From Ottelia alismoides (taxonomy: Eukaryota; Streptophyta; Magnoliopsida; Alismatales; Hydrocharitaceae): 64,000 nt of DNA. The stretch lies in assembly GCA_037367405.1 (NCBI GenBank), contig JAZKJV010005552.1:372001-436000 (forward strand), given 5' to 3'. Of this stretch, positions 48,767 to 61,399 are shown one piece after another. The notes beneath the pieces were generated by a model, which was not told where the DNA came from, did no database searches, and saw only the letters and a list, made by a program, of their open reading frames with translations. How positions within the stretch are numbered: position 1 is the first letter of the stretch; each line of letters starts with the position of its first letter. The position numbers and the translations under genes were made by a program.

Positions 48767-49593
48767 CGTCACTAAATCCTAAGTTATTTACATGGATTTA
48801 TCAATCATTTACAAATATTTCACTTCGAAATCTTGAATCTAACATCAAAATCAACACTACAGATCAAACATTGTAACCCAAGTAGAAGAACGGGAGAGCT
48901 TTCAAATCTCTTCATGCTTCCTTGAAGGTCTCACATCCAAGAACTTCTATACACCATTAGGATTAAACACCTAAGATCATGTAGAAAATTTTAACTGGAA
49001 ACAAGAGACATTAAAATAATAATATCTTGGTAAATAATTACCTCTACGGATATCAAGAATAATTTTCCAATTAATTATAGATGACATCTTGAGATAAACA
49101 GAAGCGGTATAATTACATAATAGTTTTCAAAGAATAGAACAATCAATTATAGAACATATATAACAAGTGGATAAGCAATATCAAATAAATAGGAAATATC
49201 ACTGCAGTGAGAAAAGGCTACCAGAAGTACTCTAGTTGTTATCAGAATAACTTGTAGAGCGCCTAAGGAATTGAACACTACTAATGAAAACAACTTGCTT
49301 CACAACTTTTCAACCAAGAATATTCTTGTTAAAATATTGAATGAATCGAAGAACATGAGAAAGAATATTGAGGAAATCACTTAGAGATAGATTTTTTATT
49401 TTTTAGAAAAAGTAAGAGTGACTGCTCGAATGATGTGTATTTCTACAATGGGTATGGGGTCCGTTAAATAGGATCTCGATAAAAGTAGTTGTTGGAAATA
49501 AAAATGATATGAAATCAAAGATGATATCCCGATATTATCGAACAGTGGTTTTAAGCAGGTCGAGTGTTCCAAATAATGCAAGCATACAGTCGT
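48767..49593 (-). mobile_element. Copia F 5' LTR, right part
   Basis: Begins right after LTR E. From 49046 it is the source of the copy at 42236-42781. On the minus strand it holds the start of the LTR with promoter; the TATA box near 49465 is decayed here but intact in the copy. The right border is set by the start of LTR G (TGAGGCGACC at 49594). Confidence 0.5.
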
Positions 49594-50979
49594 TGAGGCG
49601 ACCGAACATGAACCCTCATATTCAAACAACAATCAACCCACACAAGATAATTTAAGCAATCAAAGTAAAGAGAGATAAAATTTATTTTATGTTAACACTA
49701 TAAAATATGTGTATAGTGAATAAGTGTATAGAGTCGAACCACATAGAGCAAAAGGAGTAGAGAAAATGAGCAATCGATGTAGGAATTTTTGTGTAAATTC
49801 GTTTTTAATTATTTTTGTGGGTTTTATTATATTTTATTTTTATGAATTTTTATATTATATATCTATTTATTTAATTAATTAATGTTTATTATTTCTTTTT
49901 CTATTTTGTAATTTTTTATTTTCTTTTTCTTTTGAAGATAGAAAAAGTATGTATATATATGCATAAGATAAATACTATATATGATATATATAATAATTCA
50001 TCAAATATATGCAAGAATAGACTTGTTTATTTTTTTAATGGTTTTAACATATATATGGTAATTATAAATAATAATATAATAGGCATATAAGTAATAAATA
50101 GTATATATAGTCTTGATAGGGTTTTGCATTTATAAATATAGTTATATATTCAAAAATTACAAACTAAAATATTTTTGTATTTTAAACATTTTTCTCTATT
50201 TTGTGATTTTTCTTGTAACTTTTTCCCGATTTTTAGATATTTTAATTGATATAAATTTACAAAACAGTAAATATAATAAATAGGTCAGATTGTTTTGGGT
50301 TTTAAAAATAGAAAACAAGATTCAAAAATTCCCAAAACTAGTTTTAAAGTACGGTTTATAAGATAAATAAAAATATTGAATTGAAACCAATATTTTTATA
50401 CTTTTATAGAAATTTTTATGATTTTTTTAAGGTTTTTAGGGTTTTCATTTTTAAGAATTTTCTTTTATATTTTTTTTATGTTTTTTGGTCTCGAATGATA
50501 AAATATAGTAGTGTACAATATATAATTTATTGGAATTTTTAATAGTGATTTTATCTTTTTGTATTTTTAAAGCTAGATAGGGAATAAATAGCTCTTTAAT
50601 TATTTTTAATAGATGGAAAATGTAATGAAATGATAAATAAAAATAGGGGTGAATATTACACAATATCAAGCATTCATAGAACTTTTCTCATAAATTTTTA
50701 TGCACTAGAGATATTTAATAAAAATAAAAAGACATAAATAAAACAAAACAACCTAGTGAGGGTATTTTTATAATAAAAATAACGGATATTTACCCAGCAG
50801 ACCCTGAAATCTTTGGAAATTACCTCTACGACCTTTGAAACATCGTAATTCCTCCCACGACCCCGTAATCTTGCTCCGTCTTACCCCACGAACCCTGCCG
50901 TTAAATTGACACATCTTGAGTTAACTTCATTGAGTTAAAAACGAGTTAATCTAACCAATCCGTGATCGGACGGCTAAAA

Positions 50980-51204
50980 TCAACCAAAAGCCTCTTCCAT
51001 CTCTCCTCCCTCATCGAGGGCATTTTCCTGGCCGGAGGAGGTGTGCGCGAGGGGGCGTGGCACTTCCGTGAACGGCTGGTGCGGAACATAGCTCGGCAGG
51101 CTCGACGGCGGCTCTCCGGTGCGGAACCCTTCGATCTTCCTATACGACCTTCCCTCCGAGGGAGACTCCTGCGCAGCAGCTGCCTCCACTCTCGCGCTCG
51201 GACA
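50980..51204 (-). other. Unrecognised captured segment
   Basis: Left of the kinase fragment. In the frame 51216-50980 it gives a 78-residue open stretch rich in Pro, Ser and Glu, ending 'ALDEGGEMEEAFG' and a TGA close to the inverted repeat. The kinase frame runs into other residues here ('ERESGGSCC'). It might be the 3' end of a second captured gene or an intron or rearranged piece of the first. Confidence 0.35.
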
Positions 51205-51541
51205 GCGCTCGGACATGATTCATGCTCACATTAAACTGGTCCTGGAGCATCCTCGCACGCTCGTCGCACATGATGGCGAGCATCTCTCGTCTCTTCTCCT
51301 TCGCCTGCGAATTCATGAAGACGAAGATCCACACCGACGCTATCATCCAACTGAGCACCCACACAAGCAGGAGCTTCCTCCACCAAGTGCTCCGGTACCT
51401 TCTCGACCCGAAGAAGTGGACGTAAAGGTGGTTCCTCAAGTCCTTCAAGGAGAGCCTCCTCCACAACCCAAACCAAAGATCACCGTCCTCCCCGGGCCCA
51501 GACTTGCCCTCCACAGGATCACCATTAGTGAGCCACTTCAT
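51205..51541 (-). pseudogene. Captured first coding part of an AHK3-type cytokinin receptor kinase
   Basis: Minus strand, probable ATG at 51541 ('[12 protein letters not shown]'). About 112 residues are readable without a stop. A Gly/Asp-rich stretch is followed by '[18 protein letters not shown]', a membrane segment ('[19 protein letters not shown]'), then '[11 protein letters not shown]', '[13 protein letters not shown]' and '[11 protein letters not shown]'. This is the conserved entry into the extracellular CHASE domain of plant cytokinin sensor kinases (AHK2/3/4 family, closest in my memory to AHK3). The match stops there; the hormone-binding core, kinase and receiver domains are missing. 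The upstream in-frame codons to 51655 are untranslated leader. Confidence 0.85.
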
Positions 51542-52160
51542 GAGGGTATCAGAGAAGAACCACCAACTTAACATCAAAGGAAGATGCAGCAACCTCCGAA
51601 GCCAACAACACTCACGACCCACAAAAAGAGAGCTACGAAATTTCCACAGGATCACACAGATTGCAGCTCTGCTCCAGAAATCACAGGAGATCTACCCAAG
51701 AAAAGGCCAAGAACAGGGCACGAGATTCAAAGATCCAATCTTTGGCTAGAGAACAAGGAAGGGATGCAAAATCCGGCCCAACTGGCGAGAACCCATCTGA
51801 GAAAATCGAGGTGGGAGCTTAGATTCGGACCCCAGGATTGCGGAAATCAAACAGGAAAAAGAGGAAGCATGTGGGAGGTCGAAGACCGGGAGGAGGCGAG
51901 GCGCGCGGCGGAGGGCGGAGCAGGGCGGCGGAGGGAAGGCGGAGGAGGTGGGGGAGGGCGGAGGGGGAACGCCAATCGGGGAACCTTGGGGCGGAGGGGA
52001 CGCCGAGGGAGATGACGGCTCGAAGGTCGGGGGGGAAGGAGATGGCGAGATCGGCTTTGAGGGGAACGAGGAGGAGGAGGAGGCGGAGGTCGGGGAGGAG
52101 GGCCATGGAGGGAGGAGGTGTTGGGTGTTGGGTGGTGGGGAAAAGGAGGAGGGTAGAGGG
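51542..52160 (-). other. Captured 5' leader of the kinase gene
   Basis: On the minus strand: a C/T-rich stretch from about 52160 to 51860 of the type common in plant 5' untranslated regions, then a mixed stretch (51850-51545) leading to the ATG at 51541. The Pro/Ser-rich open frames across it (for example 52186-51746 minus) are low complexity and lack any motif, so I do not call them coding. Confidence 0.5.
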
Positions 52161-55043
52161 AGTGGCAGTGAAGGTAAATTCGACAAATAAAATAGGCATA
52201 AGATAAACGAATTTAACGGAATCTGGTTAGTTTTAACGGGTAAATGGATGGGGGTTAACCACAGGGTTTATTGGGTAAGGGTTAGCAAGATTACGGGGTC
52301 GTGGGAGGAATTACGATGTTTCAAAGGTCGTAGAGGTAATTTCGAAAGATTTCAGGGTCTGCTGGGTAAATATCCCTAAAAATAAAGTCAGGGGGTCTTG
52401 CGCAAAACACCAAAAGTCTAACACTATTTTACAAATTTAAAATACTAAATAGAAATATCCTAACCCGGGAGGGGCTCCCTGCTAAATGCCCACCTCACGT
52501 GGGCTGCCACGTGTTGAGCTAGCACTAGACTTAAGTGCAATATTCAAACATACTAGGGGGTCCATGTTATTTTTATACAAAATATAAAGTGTAATTCAAT
52601 AATTATAGGACTTTTTTAATAAATACAAAAGGTGGGGTTCTATTGTGCAATTTACCCCCAAAGGCACAAGGATGAACTGCTAGATAGGCTTCACTTATCC
52701 GTGTGTCTCTCATCTAACGATCGATACCAATTCATGGATCATCAATTGAGATCAGATCTCGGGCCTCATTGAGCGGATGTGGTGGTCCTGCGTTGAGTGA
52801 CTCTACTTAGATCTAGGAATTACTCACCATCGGACGGTGGAGAGTCCACTTGGACAAACTTGGAAGAACAAGACCTCAAACGAGCTTTCATCTGGTAGAT
52901 TTTTTCCCAGCCTCCCCTTTCCTTGCTGATGAGCTCAAGATGTTGTTGTAAGCCCTCCACAGTTGTAAGATGCTTTAGATTAGTCTAGGACCCATTGGAG
53001 GGGACCTAGAGCTCTAAGGTCCTAGAGCTCCTGTTTGAAATTCAATATAGTCTCCAGAGGGCTCGTTGAGGCTCAAACCATGTGCAAAAATATAAAGGGG
53101 CTCGAGGGGGACTCCCTCTACCCATTTGGAAGATGATACATACTATGAAATGGAAGGGCCATGGAGCTCCGACGGAAGGAGCTTGGTCGGGCATGATCCT
53201 TGCAGGATCAGGAGGGATTCAATGAGGACTCAATGGAGAATAGGACGGGAGCAAATTGGTGGTGAAATGGGGTTGAAACCAGGGACAGCGCACAATGAAT
53301 TTGAGATGAAATGTAAGCTCTAGCAAACGATGGATTCAAAAATTACCTAAGCCTACTGCATAATTGAGAGAACTAAAAACTAATATATGCTACTTAAATG
53401 AAAACGCATCAAATTACGCAAGAAATTCAGCTCTTACCTGGCTATTCCAGGGAGTTGCAGAAGGTCACTGGCGAAGCTCTAGTGGACCTTGGATATCCTC
53501 CTCCAATCGCTACTTCTCCTCTCCAAGGCTCCAACTAGGCTCATGTTGTCACCACGATCCTCAAACAAGCAAAGCTTAGGGTAACAAAGGGTTGAAAGGG
53601 GACAAACTTCAAAAGGGCTTGGAGAGATTTTTTTTATACTCAAACGGAGAGGGCCTCTTACATAAGGGAATTTTGTTCAGTTCGAGGAAGATTAATCCCA
53701 TTAGAAGATCAAGCTTTATTTAGGAAGATCTAATCTCCATTATTTGTTCAAGCACAAAGTGTTTTGATCATTTGTGTCGGTGGGGAATTGGTAGGAAGTT
53801 AGGGACTCAAAATGCTCTAACAAATCAGATATGCCAAAGGGGAATTGATTCTAGGTCATCAAGGGGAGAGTCCTCATTGCTCCACGTCCTCCGATAGAGG
53901 GAAAAGCATAGAGAAAATATTAAATAAATAGAATTAAAATATAATAATAAACTAAATAAAAACTTAAAACATGAAAAATGTTTATTATTTTATGTTGTAT
54001 TTTGTTATTTTAATTTTATTTTACCACTTTATTTATTAGGTGTTAGTTTTTACAATGTACTTATAGGTATATTTACCTATGTTTTATGGTGTTTTATTTT
54101 TTTACTTTGTATTTTTACATTTATATAATAAGGATATATTTTATAGATTTACAAATTATTTAATGATATATTTACATATTTTAAATTTTTTTTCCTGATT
54201 TTATTTATTCACTTAAATAATTATGTATAAGCATTATATATGTATAGTTTACCTATATATTTTGTGGATTTATTTATGTTTATAAATTTTTAATAGTTTT
54301 TTTATAATTTTATTATTTATATGTGTTTTGGATAATATTTACAAATATAAAAAATTAAGAGAAAAAATATAAAGAATAAATATATTGAATATTATATACA
54401 TGTATACTGCACAATGAGGGCCCGAAAAGCTAACTTTTACATCTTAACTCCAGATTGAATGAACCACCCCATTAAATTAGATAATTTAATTTTATGAACA
54501 ATAAAGGTGATTTTAGTGAATTTTGCATTTATATGGAGAAGATACATGTTTATGAATTTTTCTTTAAGGCTTTTTATTATGTGTGTCCTAGGCACACTGT
54601 ACATTATTTTTGAATGAAATCATTTTTGTATTTTTCTTTGTATTTTTATGTACAAATTTATTGTTGAGGGTTTATTGATTTGAGTATAAATAATAAATAA
54701 TAAAAAAGGTCCTAAAATGCAATTATTCATGAATAAAATTTAGGTTTTCTAGGTATTTTCTATACACTTGGTCTGCCCTATCTCTCCCTGCTTTATTCCT
54801 TGTCGACCAAGTCATCATGATGATTGGGTCTCGGAGTCTAGGGTCACTCAATGTCTTTGTAACTTCATTATTTTTCAATTCTTCTTTTATTTTTTTAATT
54901 TGGAATTAAATACATGTATTTATATAGATTTAAACGTCTATTAATGAGTGTTATTATGTATAAATCAATGTTATATATATGCATTTAACTAGGGATGTAA
55001 GGCCAAAATGAAAGAATAAAGGTGATGAAATGAAGATTCATTA

Positions 55044-55259
55044 CATCCCTCTACTTGCCTTTGCTAGTCCCAATAGAACACTTATGTTAATGAGTGCAGA
55101 AAAAAGAAAAGAAAAAGAAAGAACTTGGAATAATCTTTCTCTTTTAAACTTGTCTTAATAAAATCAAAGTTTGGATCTCAGTTAAACCTTTGGATTATTG
55201 GTGTGTTTGGAACCACATTATGGTTAGGAAGTGTGACACAACATCCCTTACGCTCCATG
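55044..55259 (-). mobile_element. Element G PPT region and start of 3' spacer
   Basis: Minus-strand GCAAGTAGAGGGATG next to the LTR end is a decayed PPT. 'cctttgctagtcc' follows as in B and C. At 55255-55259 lies CCATG, the left target duplication of solo LTR H. Confidence 0.6.
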
Positions 55260-57753
55260 TGAAGGATATTGAGTATCCTCAAGCGCATCACGGAAGCGTG
55301 TCGATCGCATCGTATGCAATCGGAGCAACTAGTCGCACTAGTCGCTAGATGCAGCGGAAATTAAAATTTTTAACTTTAAAGATGAAACCACATGATCACG
55401 AGAACACTTCTCGGATCGTTTTATCAAACCACAAAGTATTAGGAATACCTCTTGAAGCGTGGTTGTGATCGCGAGATCCCAAAGTAGAGATCCTCCTATC
55501 TTAAGTCCGATCCACGAAGAACGCACTTGCGGGCGCGATGATGAGTCACGTTCCTTCCCGCAATCCTCGATGAAGATCCAAGCGATGGCTCCCCCGATTT
55601 CGTCAAACGAAATCCGTCGTCTTCCTTTAGAGTAAGAAACTCCAAAGAAGATGGAGATCCACGAGTCGTCGAAGAAGAAGCCGAGAGTCTCTCTTTTCTC
55701 AACACAAAGTGGACGGCCACTTAATGGAGAAGAGAAAGAGAGAGAGTGGGCGAGAATGAGAAAGAGAGAGAGAGAGAGAGAGAGTTGTCACCTTGTACAA
55801 CTCTTAATGATGTACCATGGAGAGGCTACCCTAGCCCTCCTTATATACTAGTTTAGGATCCAATAGATCTCAATCCATGGGACACATGGATCCAAGGGAT
55901 ATGCTTGGTCCATGATAAATCAATGGCCATGATTTGTTGTTGGTTAAAAAACAACAACATCAATTTAAACATTAATTAACTAAGAGATAATATGATAAAT
56001 GTAATGGAGCCAACCACCCTCCTAAAAAGGGGGGGCGTCACCCATGAACCATTCATGGGTGACGCCACCTATGAAGGTGGTTATTGCTCCATTTTATTTA
56101 TTTAATTATTCCTTAATTAATCACAAAAAATATTCACAAAAATAATTCTAAATTAATTTGTGAATATTTCAATCATGCCATTGAATATTATGTGAATCAT
56201 ATTCACAACCCAAACTAGTTAGTAAATTGCATTTCCAATTAATTAACATATGTGAATCCAATCCACATTATTAATTAACAAATGCTATTTACATAAATTC
56301 TCTCTCTTATATGTGTATATTATAAATCATATTTATAACACACATATATCATGGATAGTGTTATCCACATTCTCTTAATCCTTGATAATTAAATCTCATT
56401 TAATTATCTTAGATAATCATTTTCACAATATGAATCATATTCATATCTAAGCTTGATAATTAAATCACATTTAATCATCAAGTCCTTGCTTGGATATTTC
56501 ATCAAAAGAATTATTCTTGAACCCTTTCAAGAATAATGTGCTTTCTCCGCAGATACTTGGAGATAAGGATAGGGCGATTGTATTATTCCATGTATAGTGA
56601 CTTGGATATTGAGATCTTATCTCAAATCCAGATCTTACGAACCTCCCACAGATGCTTGATTAAATCAAGACCGCAAATCCAATCTTCTCTTTGAATCTGA
56701 ATCTCATTCAGATCAATGTCCAACACTTGGACTAAGATCGGATCGCTTCTCTACTGAAAGGAGTCACTAAAATCCAGACCTGTTTCATCACTCCCTCGGA
56801 ATGGAAGCGTCATGGATATACAATCGTTTATGATCACATCACCCTTCAGGTATTCCCAATACCTGTACATCCTACATACTGGAAGACCCATGGTCAACCC
56901 GAAGATCAAGATCAATTTTATACTGTCTTCTTCAGGGTTTGATCACTAAGTTTCTCATTTGATCATTGGGACTTGGTATCGATCATATACTTTCCAAAAG
57001 CATATATCATACCTAGGTCTTGATAATATACTTTCCAAAAGTATATATCAAACCTACAAATTCAGTCAAGCTTCCAAAGCGAGACGACCGTGCACGGAAT
57101 TTGATTCTTCCCAATATCTCATGAGTGAGCTCATGTCTTCCGGTTCAGTAGTGAACCTGTATGATCCCTTTGAGAGATCGTATTACTCATATGCCCTTAT
57201 ATGCACACCAACGCGCCGGTGTATAGACCTTGGTTAGGTCATCAACCTATTGGTCTGCCAAATGTACATACTCAGACATATAGCAATACATCTGTCTCCG
57301 GTCAGAGGATGCGTGCCTATGCTGTGACAGCATTCAACATAGGACTTTGGTTATCTCGATCTCGTTAAGTCAACACTTTGACTTAACTAATCTGACACCT
57401 CTGAATCTCTATTCCTATGCAGAGGACCTGCATCAAGAGGTCGGTCAGATATCAGCCTATGTGAGAAAGGATTGCCATCTCCTACTCAGGCTGGAGATCA
57501 CATCTTAACAATCTTTTGACGGTGCTCGATGAGTCCTCAATCTAACCCTTTAGATATTCATCCAAGCACCAGCCTCTATGATTCAATAATTGAATCAACA
57601 GCTGTATGATCATTAAGATAGCCATGGTACATAACCCTAATTGTACAGAGGGACCTATTATGCAAATTATTTATTCTTCATTTCAGATCAGGGAATGATA
57701 TTTGCAATAACATTTATTGCATAATGGCTCGTCGTGGGCTCACATGTCCAACA
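55260..57753 (-). mobile_element. Solo LTR H (2494 bp)
   Basis: Plus strand starts TGAAGGATATTGAG and ends ATGTCCAACA; read on the minus strand it starts TGTTGGACATG and ends TATCCTTCA. The 5-bp duplication CCATG is perfect on both sides (55255-55259, 57754-57758), and the joined flanks fit the spacer of G. A TATA box (TATATAA, minus, 55841-55847) is followed downstream by a (CT)n leader (GA run on plus, about 55735-55793). There is no relation to the Athila LTRs here. No gag or pol is linked to it, so I call it solo; the family is not named. Confidence 0.85.
56006..56090. repeat. Strong palindrome in solo LTR H
   Basis: Inner stem of 15 perfect pairs (GGCGTCACCCATGAA 56034-56048, loop CCA, partner 56052-56066), enclosed by a second stem GGAGC-AACCACC (from 56006) against GGTGGTTA-GCTCC (to 56090). 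Confidence 0.9.
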
Positions 57754-57758
57754 CCATG

Positions 57759-59539
57759 CTCCTATCATTCAGTTCAATTCATGGTCTAGTCAGAACAATC
57801 CTTTCAGTCGCATACTCTCACAACCTTGGCAAGTACCATATGTGTGAATTTGCTAGCTCTTCCCAGAATAACTACTAAACTTATCAAGGAGTCTCATCCT
57901 CTGGCAACCCGCCCTTAGTGAGGCATAAGGTCATATGTGTGCTAGTTCACAATAAAAAAAGGGAGGGAAGCTAAAAGAATGGGGAAAGAACTGGGAATGG
58001 ACCAGTGTAGTCTCATTCCCTTATAAAGCTCAACCACTTTAATCGAGTCTCCACCAAGAAGTAGGCTTTTTCTGGAAGCTCGATATTTGTGGACTTTTTA
58101 TAGGATTCTTTTTTGATATTTTCTTTGATTTCCATTGCTATGCATTCTTTTCTTTACCTCGACGGATATGGAATCTTTTGGTCCGTCCATATTTTGTGGT
58201 CTTGGAAAAAGTTGTGCTAGCAGACCATTCCTCATCCTAAGTATTGTTTCAATCCAGTATCTAATTGTTAGATATCCATGTTACCAGAAGAAGTGGGTTG
58301 AAGTACCGATTTTGACAGTCCCCAAGAATGGCTCATGTGCCACCCTGGATGAATCTACCTAGTATCCTCCTGACATAAACTCCAAGATCTTTCAACAATA
58401 TATCTAGGTTGAGATAAGTGTTAAGTGTGAGGTCTCTAGTCGAGTCACTGTTTCAACAGTCGTATGGATGACATTAGGGTTCTAGTTAGACACAATGAAT
58501 CGACTCATGAGCATAGTCTCATGGAACCTAAAGAATTAAGTCTAGGTGACCTGAAGCATCTCATTCCAGACCTTTATGGGTTACTCTAAAATTAAGTGGA
58601 CTAAGGTTTATAACAAGCTCCAATATTTAGACTTTATTTCATACTTGCTCAATTATCTTGATCATTCTGAAAAAATGTAAATGTTGTGTATAATGCAATT
58701 AAATATTTTTATGAAGTTATTTTCTAATTTGGACCTTTTATGGATTTTTGAACAGGTTTTGCAAATTTTTAAGAAATTTTGAAAATATTTTGTAAATTTG
58801 TATAAGTTTTGAAGATTTTGAAATTTTTAGGGATTTTTTATCAAGGTTATTGAAAGAAGTATGTGTAGATATTTACATGGGAGTGCATCACAATTTACAA
58901 AAATGAGCTGAAGAATTTACAAGTTAAGTTAGTTGTTATTTACATATGTTTATGTATGGTTTATTAAGAATTTTATACAACTTATTCTTCCTCCTAATTA
59001 TGTATAAGGTTCTCACAATACCTTCAAAAATATTTTTACAAACATTTTGAAAACTTTATTTTGCAAGTAATTTTTACAATCACTTTACAAATATATACAA
59101 AATTTTAAAAATCATTTTTGCAAAGATTTTTTAACATATAGATAGATTTTTCAAACTATTTTATAACCATTTTCCAAATCATTTGTAAACTAATTTTTGA
59201 AAATTTTATTCAAACAATGAAAAAGATTTTATAAATATTTACAAAAGATTTTTACAAAGGTTTGAAGACATTTCACAAAAAGTTTTCCAAATGGTTTTCA
59301 AAAGATTTTTCAAGTCATTTTACAACCATTTTTCAAATCATTTGGTAAAATATTTTTAAACTTGATTATTAATTATATTTACAAATAATATGTTGAAAAA
59401 CTTCATATGTAATTAAAGTGTATTCTTTACAATTAATCAATTGGTATACTCTTACCCATATAATATATTAGCCATATTTTATTGAAAATATGAAAGTACA
59501 AGCTATGACAAGAATATATACAACGTATGTATGACCCCC
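57759..59539 (-). mobile_element. Element G 3' spacer, main part
   Basis: Resumes after H. 'tgtgtgaatttgctagctcttccc' near 57840-57863 parallels C near 10385; 'gctcaaccactttaatcgagtctccacc' near 58028 parallels C and B; 'tcttggaaaaagtt' near 58200 parallels C near 10790. From 58670 it is AT-rich with many 'tttacaaa' repeats. No env-like frame readable. Confidence 0.6.
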
Positions 59540-59866
59540 CTATACTTAGCTTGAGCTATGTCCTCATAGTGATCTAAAAGAGAAAGGAAGGCATGACTTG
59601 TGTTGAGTAAAGGAAAGTCTATACTACAACAACTAAAAGAATAAGAAGTCGACCCCCCCCCACAATACTTATAATATACTAATCCTAAGCATAGAAGACT
59701 GGATAGGATGATAATGCACAAAACCATCGACTCGACATGTGTCCCCCTATACTTAAGTAAAATATCCCTAAGTATAGACAAGTAAGGAGACAGGAGAGAG
59801 AATAAATGAATAGTAAATCAAATACACTCATACCTATACTTAGAATTAATTATAACCTTAGTATAG
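59540..59866 (-). repeat. Hairpin array of element G (4 units)
   Basis: Unit 1 from 59540 (CTATACTTAGCTTGAGCTATG) with a long right arm to about 59612. Unit 2 (about 59652-59695) is decayed after a run of C. Unit 3 at 59748-59777 and unit 4 at 59834-59866 pair CTATACTTA with TAAGTATAG or TTAGTATAG. Same place and order as in C and B. Confidence 0.8.
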
Positions 59867-59946
59867 CACAAATGAATGTGAAGCATAAAATAATCGAAGA
59901 AGGAATGAAAAGAAGAAAATAAGAAAATAAAAAGTGTTTTTGAAGC

Positions 59947-61180
59947 TTATGTTCCTGATCTTTCTATCTGTGAGAGCTCATCTTGAAACACCACATGTAT
60001 CGGGTCAACTACAGACATGAGTGTATCATAATCAACATATGGTTTCAACAACTGCACATTCATGACAAAAGATTGTGCGACAGCTGACAATCTAGATATG
60101 ACGATGTTGTCATTGTCACACACATTCTTGATAATAAAGGGCCTTACCATTTGATTTTTAATTTACCTGGAAATATTTTTAACTAGAACGAACAACCAAT
60201 TCTTATTGGGCTTGAAAATCTTTCATCGGATATGTCTGTCATGCCATCTTTTGACTTTCTCTTTGTACATGAGGTTGTTGTCATGTGGAGAGTCTCTGAA
60301 TTCCAAGAGTCCATTCATGTCGAGTTTTATGTTCTTTCTAGCTTTCTCTCTGTTAAAGTTTTGTATTTGACTGCCCATAATGATTTATGGATGAGTTCCA
60401 CGGGAAAATGACATGGTTTGTTAAATATCAGACGATATGGAGACATTCCTAAAGGAGACTTGTACATTGTATGATGCGTCCAAAGACAAAAGTTGAGCAA
60501 CTGGGGCCAGTTCTTTCAGTCAGTACGTACAAGTTTCTGCAAATAGATATTATCCCCCAATTAGAACATTCGGCAACGTCGTTAGTCTGTGGGTGGTGAG
60601 GATATGCGATAGGTGTTCAATGCCATACTCCTTAGTGAGATTTTTCCCTTCCTTGTTGCTAAGTGGCTACCTCCATCTAATAGGAGTATATTTGGAATCC
60701 AAACCATGCAATGATGTTGTCTTTAAGGAAGTCACACACTATACGACTGTCTACGGATCGGATAGCCTCCACCTATCAACTAACATAATCAATAAAAAGT
60801 AGGATGTACTCATAGCCATGACTATTAGGGAATGGGCCCATGAAATCGATTTCCCATACATCGAAGACATCAAATATCTAAATAAACATGAGGCATGGTG
60901 TCACCTGAATTGATAGTGTCACCCATCTTTTGATAGTTAGTACAACCTTTAACATATTTAATGGCATCCCTGAAGAGAGTTAGCCACCAAAGGCCGCACT
61001 GAAGCACTTTCATTGCCTTACAATTTCCAGAAAGGTGTCCTTCATATTCTAATTTGCAACAGTAGTTCAAGACACTTTTGAACTCCTCCTCAGTAATACA
61101 TCTTTGCCAAATAAAATCGACACCCTCTCAAAACAACTGCGGATCCCACCACTGGTAGAAATGTATCTTGGACATAAACT
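59947..61180 (-). pseudogene. Element G integrase
   Basis: The C-terminal part is open at 60150-59947 ('PFIIKNVCDNDNIVISRL', 'LLKPYVDYDTL') and ends pol, about 80 bases from the hairpin array. The zinc-binding region lies at 61070-60920 ('GHLSGN', 'LQCGLWWLTLFRD'); where B has His G reads 'YCCKLEYEGH', and where Cys is expected it reads 'CTNYQK', so the finger is damaged. The core reads '[11 protein letters not shown]' near 60850 and 'LLDGGSHL' near 60675. Stops and frameshifts occur throughout. Confidence 0.8.
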
Positions 61181-61399
61181 TATCCACTTTTAGCTTTGGT
61201 CAATTTTGTGGAACTTCCTTGGAGAAAAGGTAGTTTACAGTATTGGCATACAAGGGGAGAGAGGTGACTGCCATGATAGCTTCATCTGGGAAGTTTTCGG
61301 TGATCAGAATGATTTCATGTTCAGGACTTTCTATCACGGTGATTTTGGAAAGGTGATATGCCACAACATTCTTGACTCAAGGTTTATCGCATATCTCTA

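Larger units (their letters stand above)
50783..52376 (-). mobile_element. Pack-MULE with cytokinin-receptor fragment
   Basis: 1594 bp. Ends CGGATATTTACCC and the inverse GGGATATTTACCC, with inverted repeats of about 115 near-perfect bases and weaker pairing beyond. The target duplication TAAAAATAA is perfect (50774-50782 and 52377-52385). The terminal and subterminal sequence is the same family as 7886-8961 ('TTTGAAACATCG', 'gttaaatggatggggg'-like block on the right). No transposase. The interior (about 50970-52170) is GC-rich host sequence: 5' leader and first coding part of a histidine kinase, and a second unrecognised piece on the left. Confidence 0.9.
49594..55043 (-). mobile_element. 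Element G 3' LTR, with MULE insertion
   Basis: Starts TGAGGCGACCGAAC, parallel to B's TGATGAGCGGCCAAC; 'gtatagagtcgaaccacatagagcaaaaggag' near 49725 parallels B near 12905. After the MULE (50783-52376) come two CACGTG boxes (52496-52501, 52508-52513), a GC block (about 52640-53900), AT-rich sequence, 'gaccaagtcatc' near 54805 and the end GATTCATTA. Without the MULE it is about 3.85 kb. The left flank is copia LTR; the 5' LTR lies beyond the window. Confidence 0.7.

Noticed and set aside
51746..52199. Pro/Ser-rich minus frames and Gly/Arg/Glu-rich plus frames in the Pack-MULE
   Set aside because: All come from one purine-biased stretch that fits a captured 5' leader; no domain visible.
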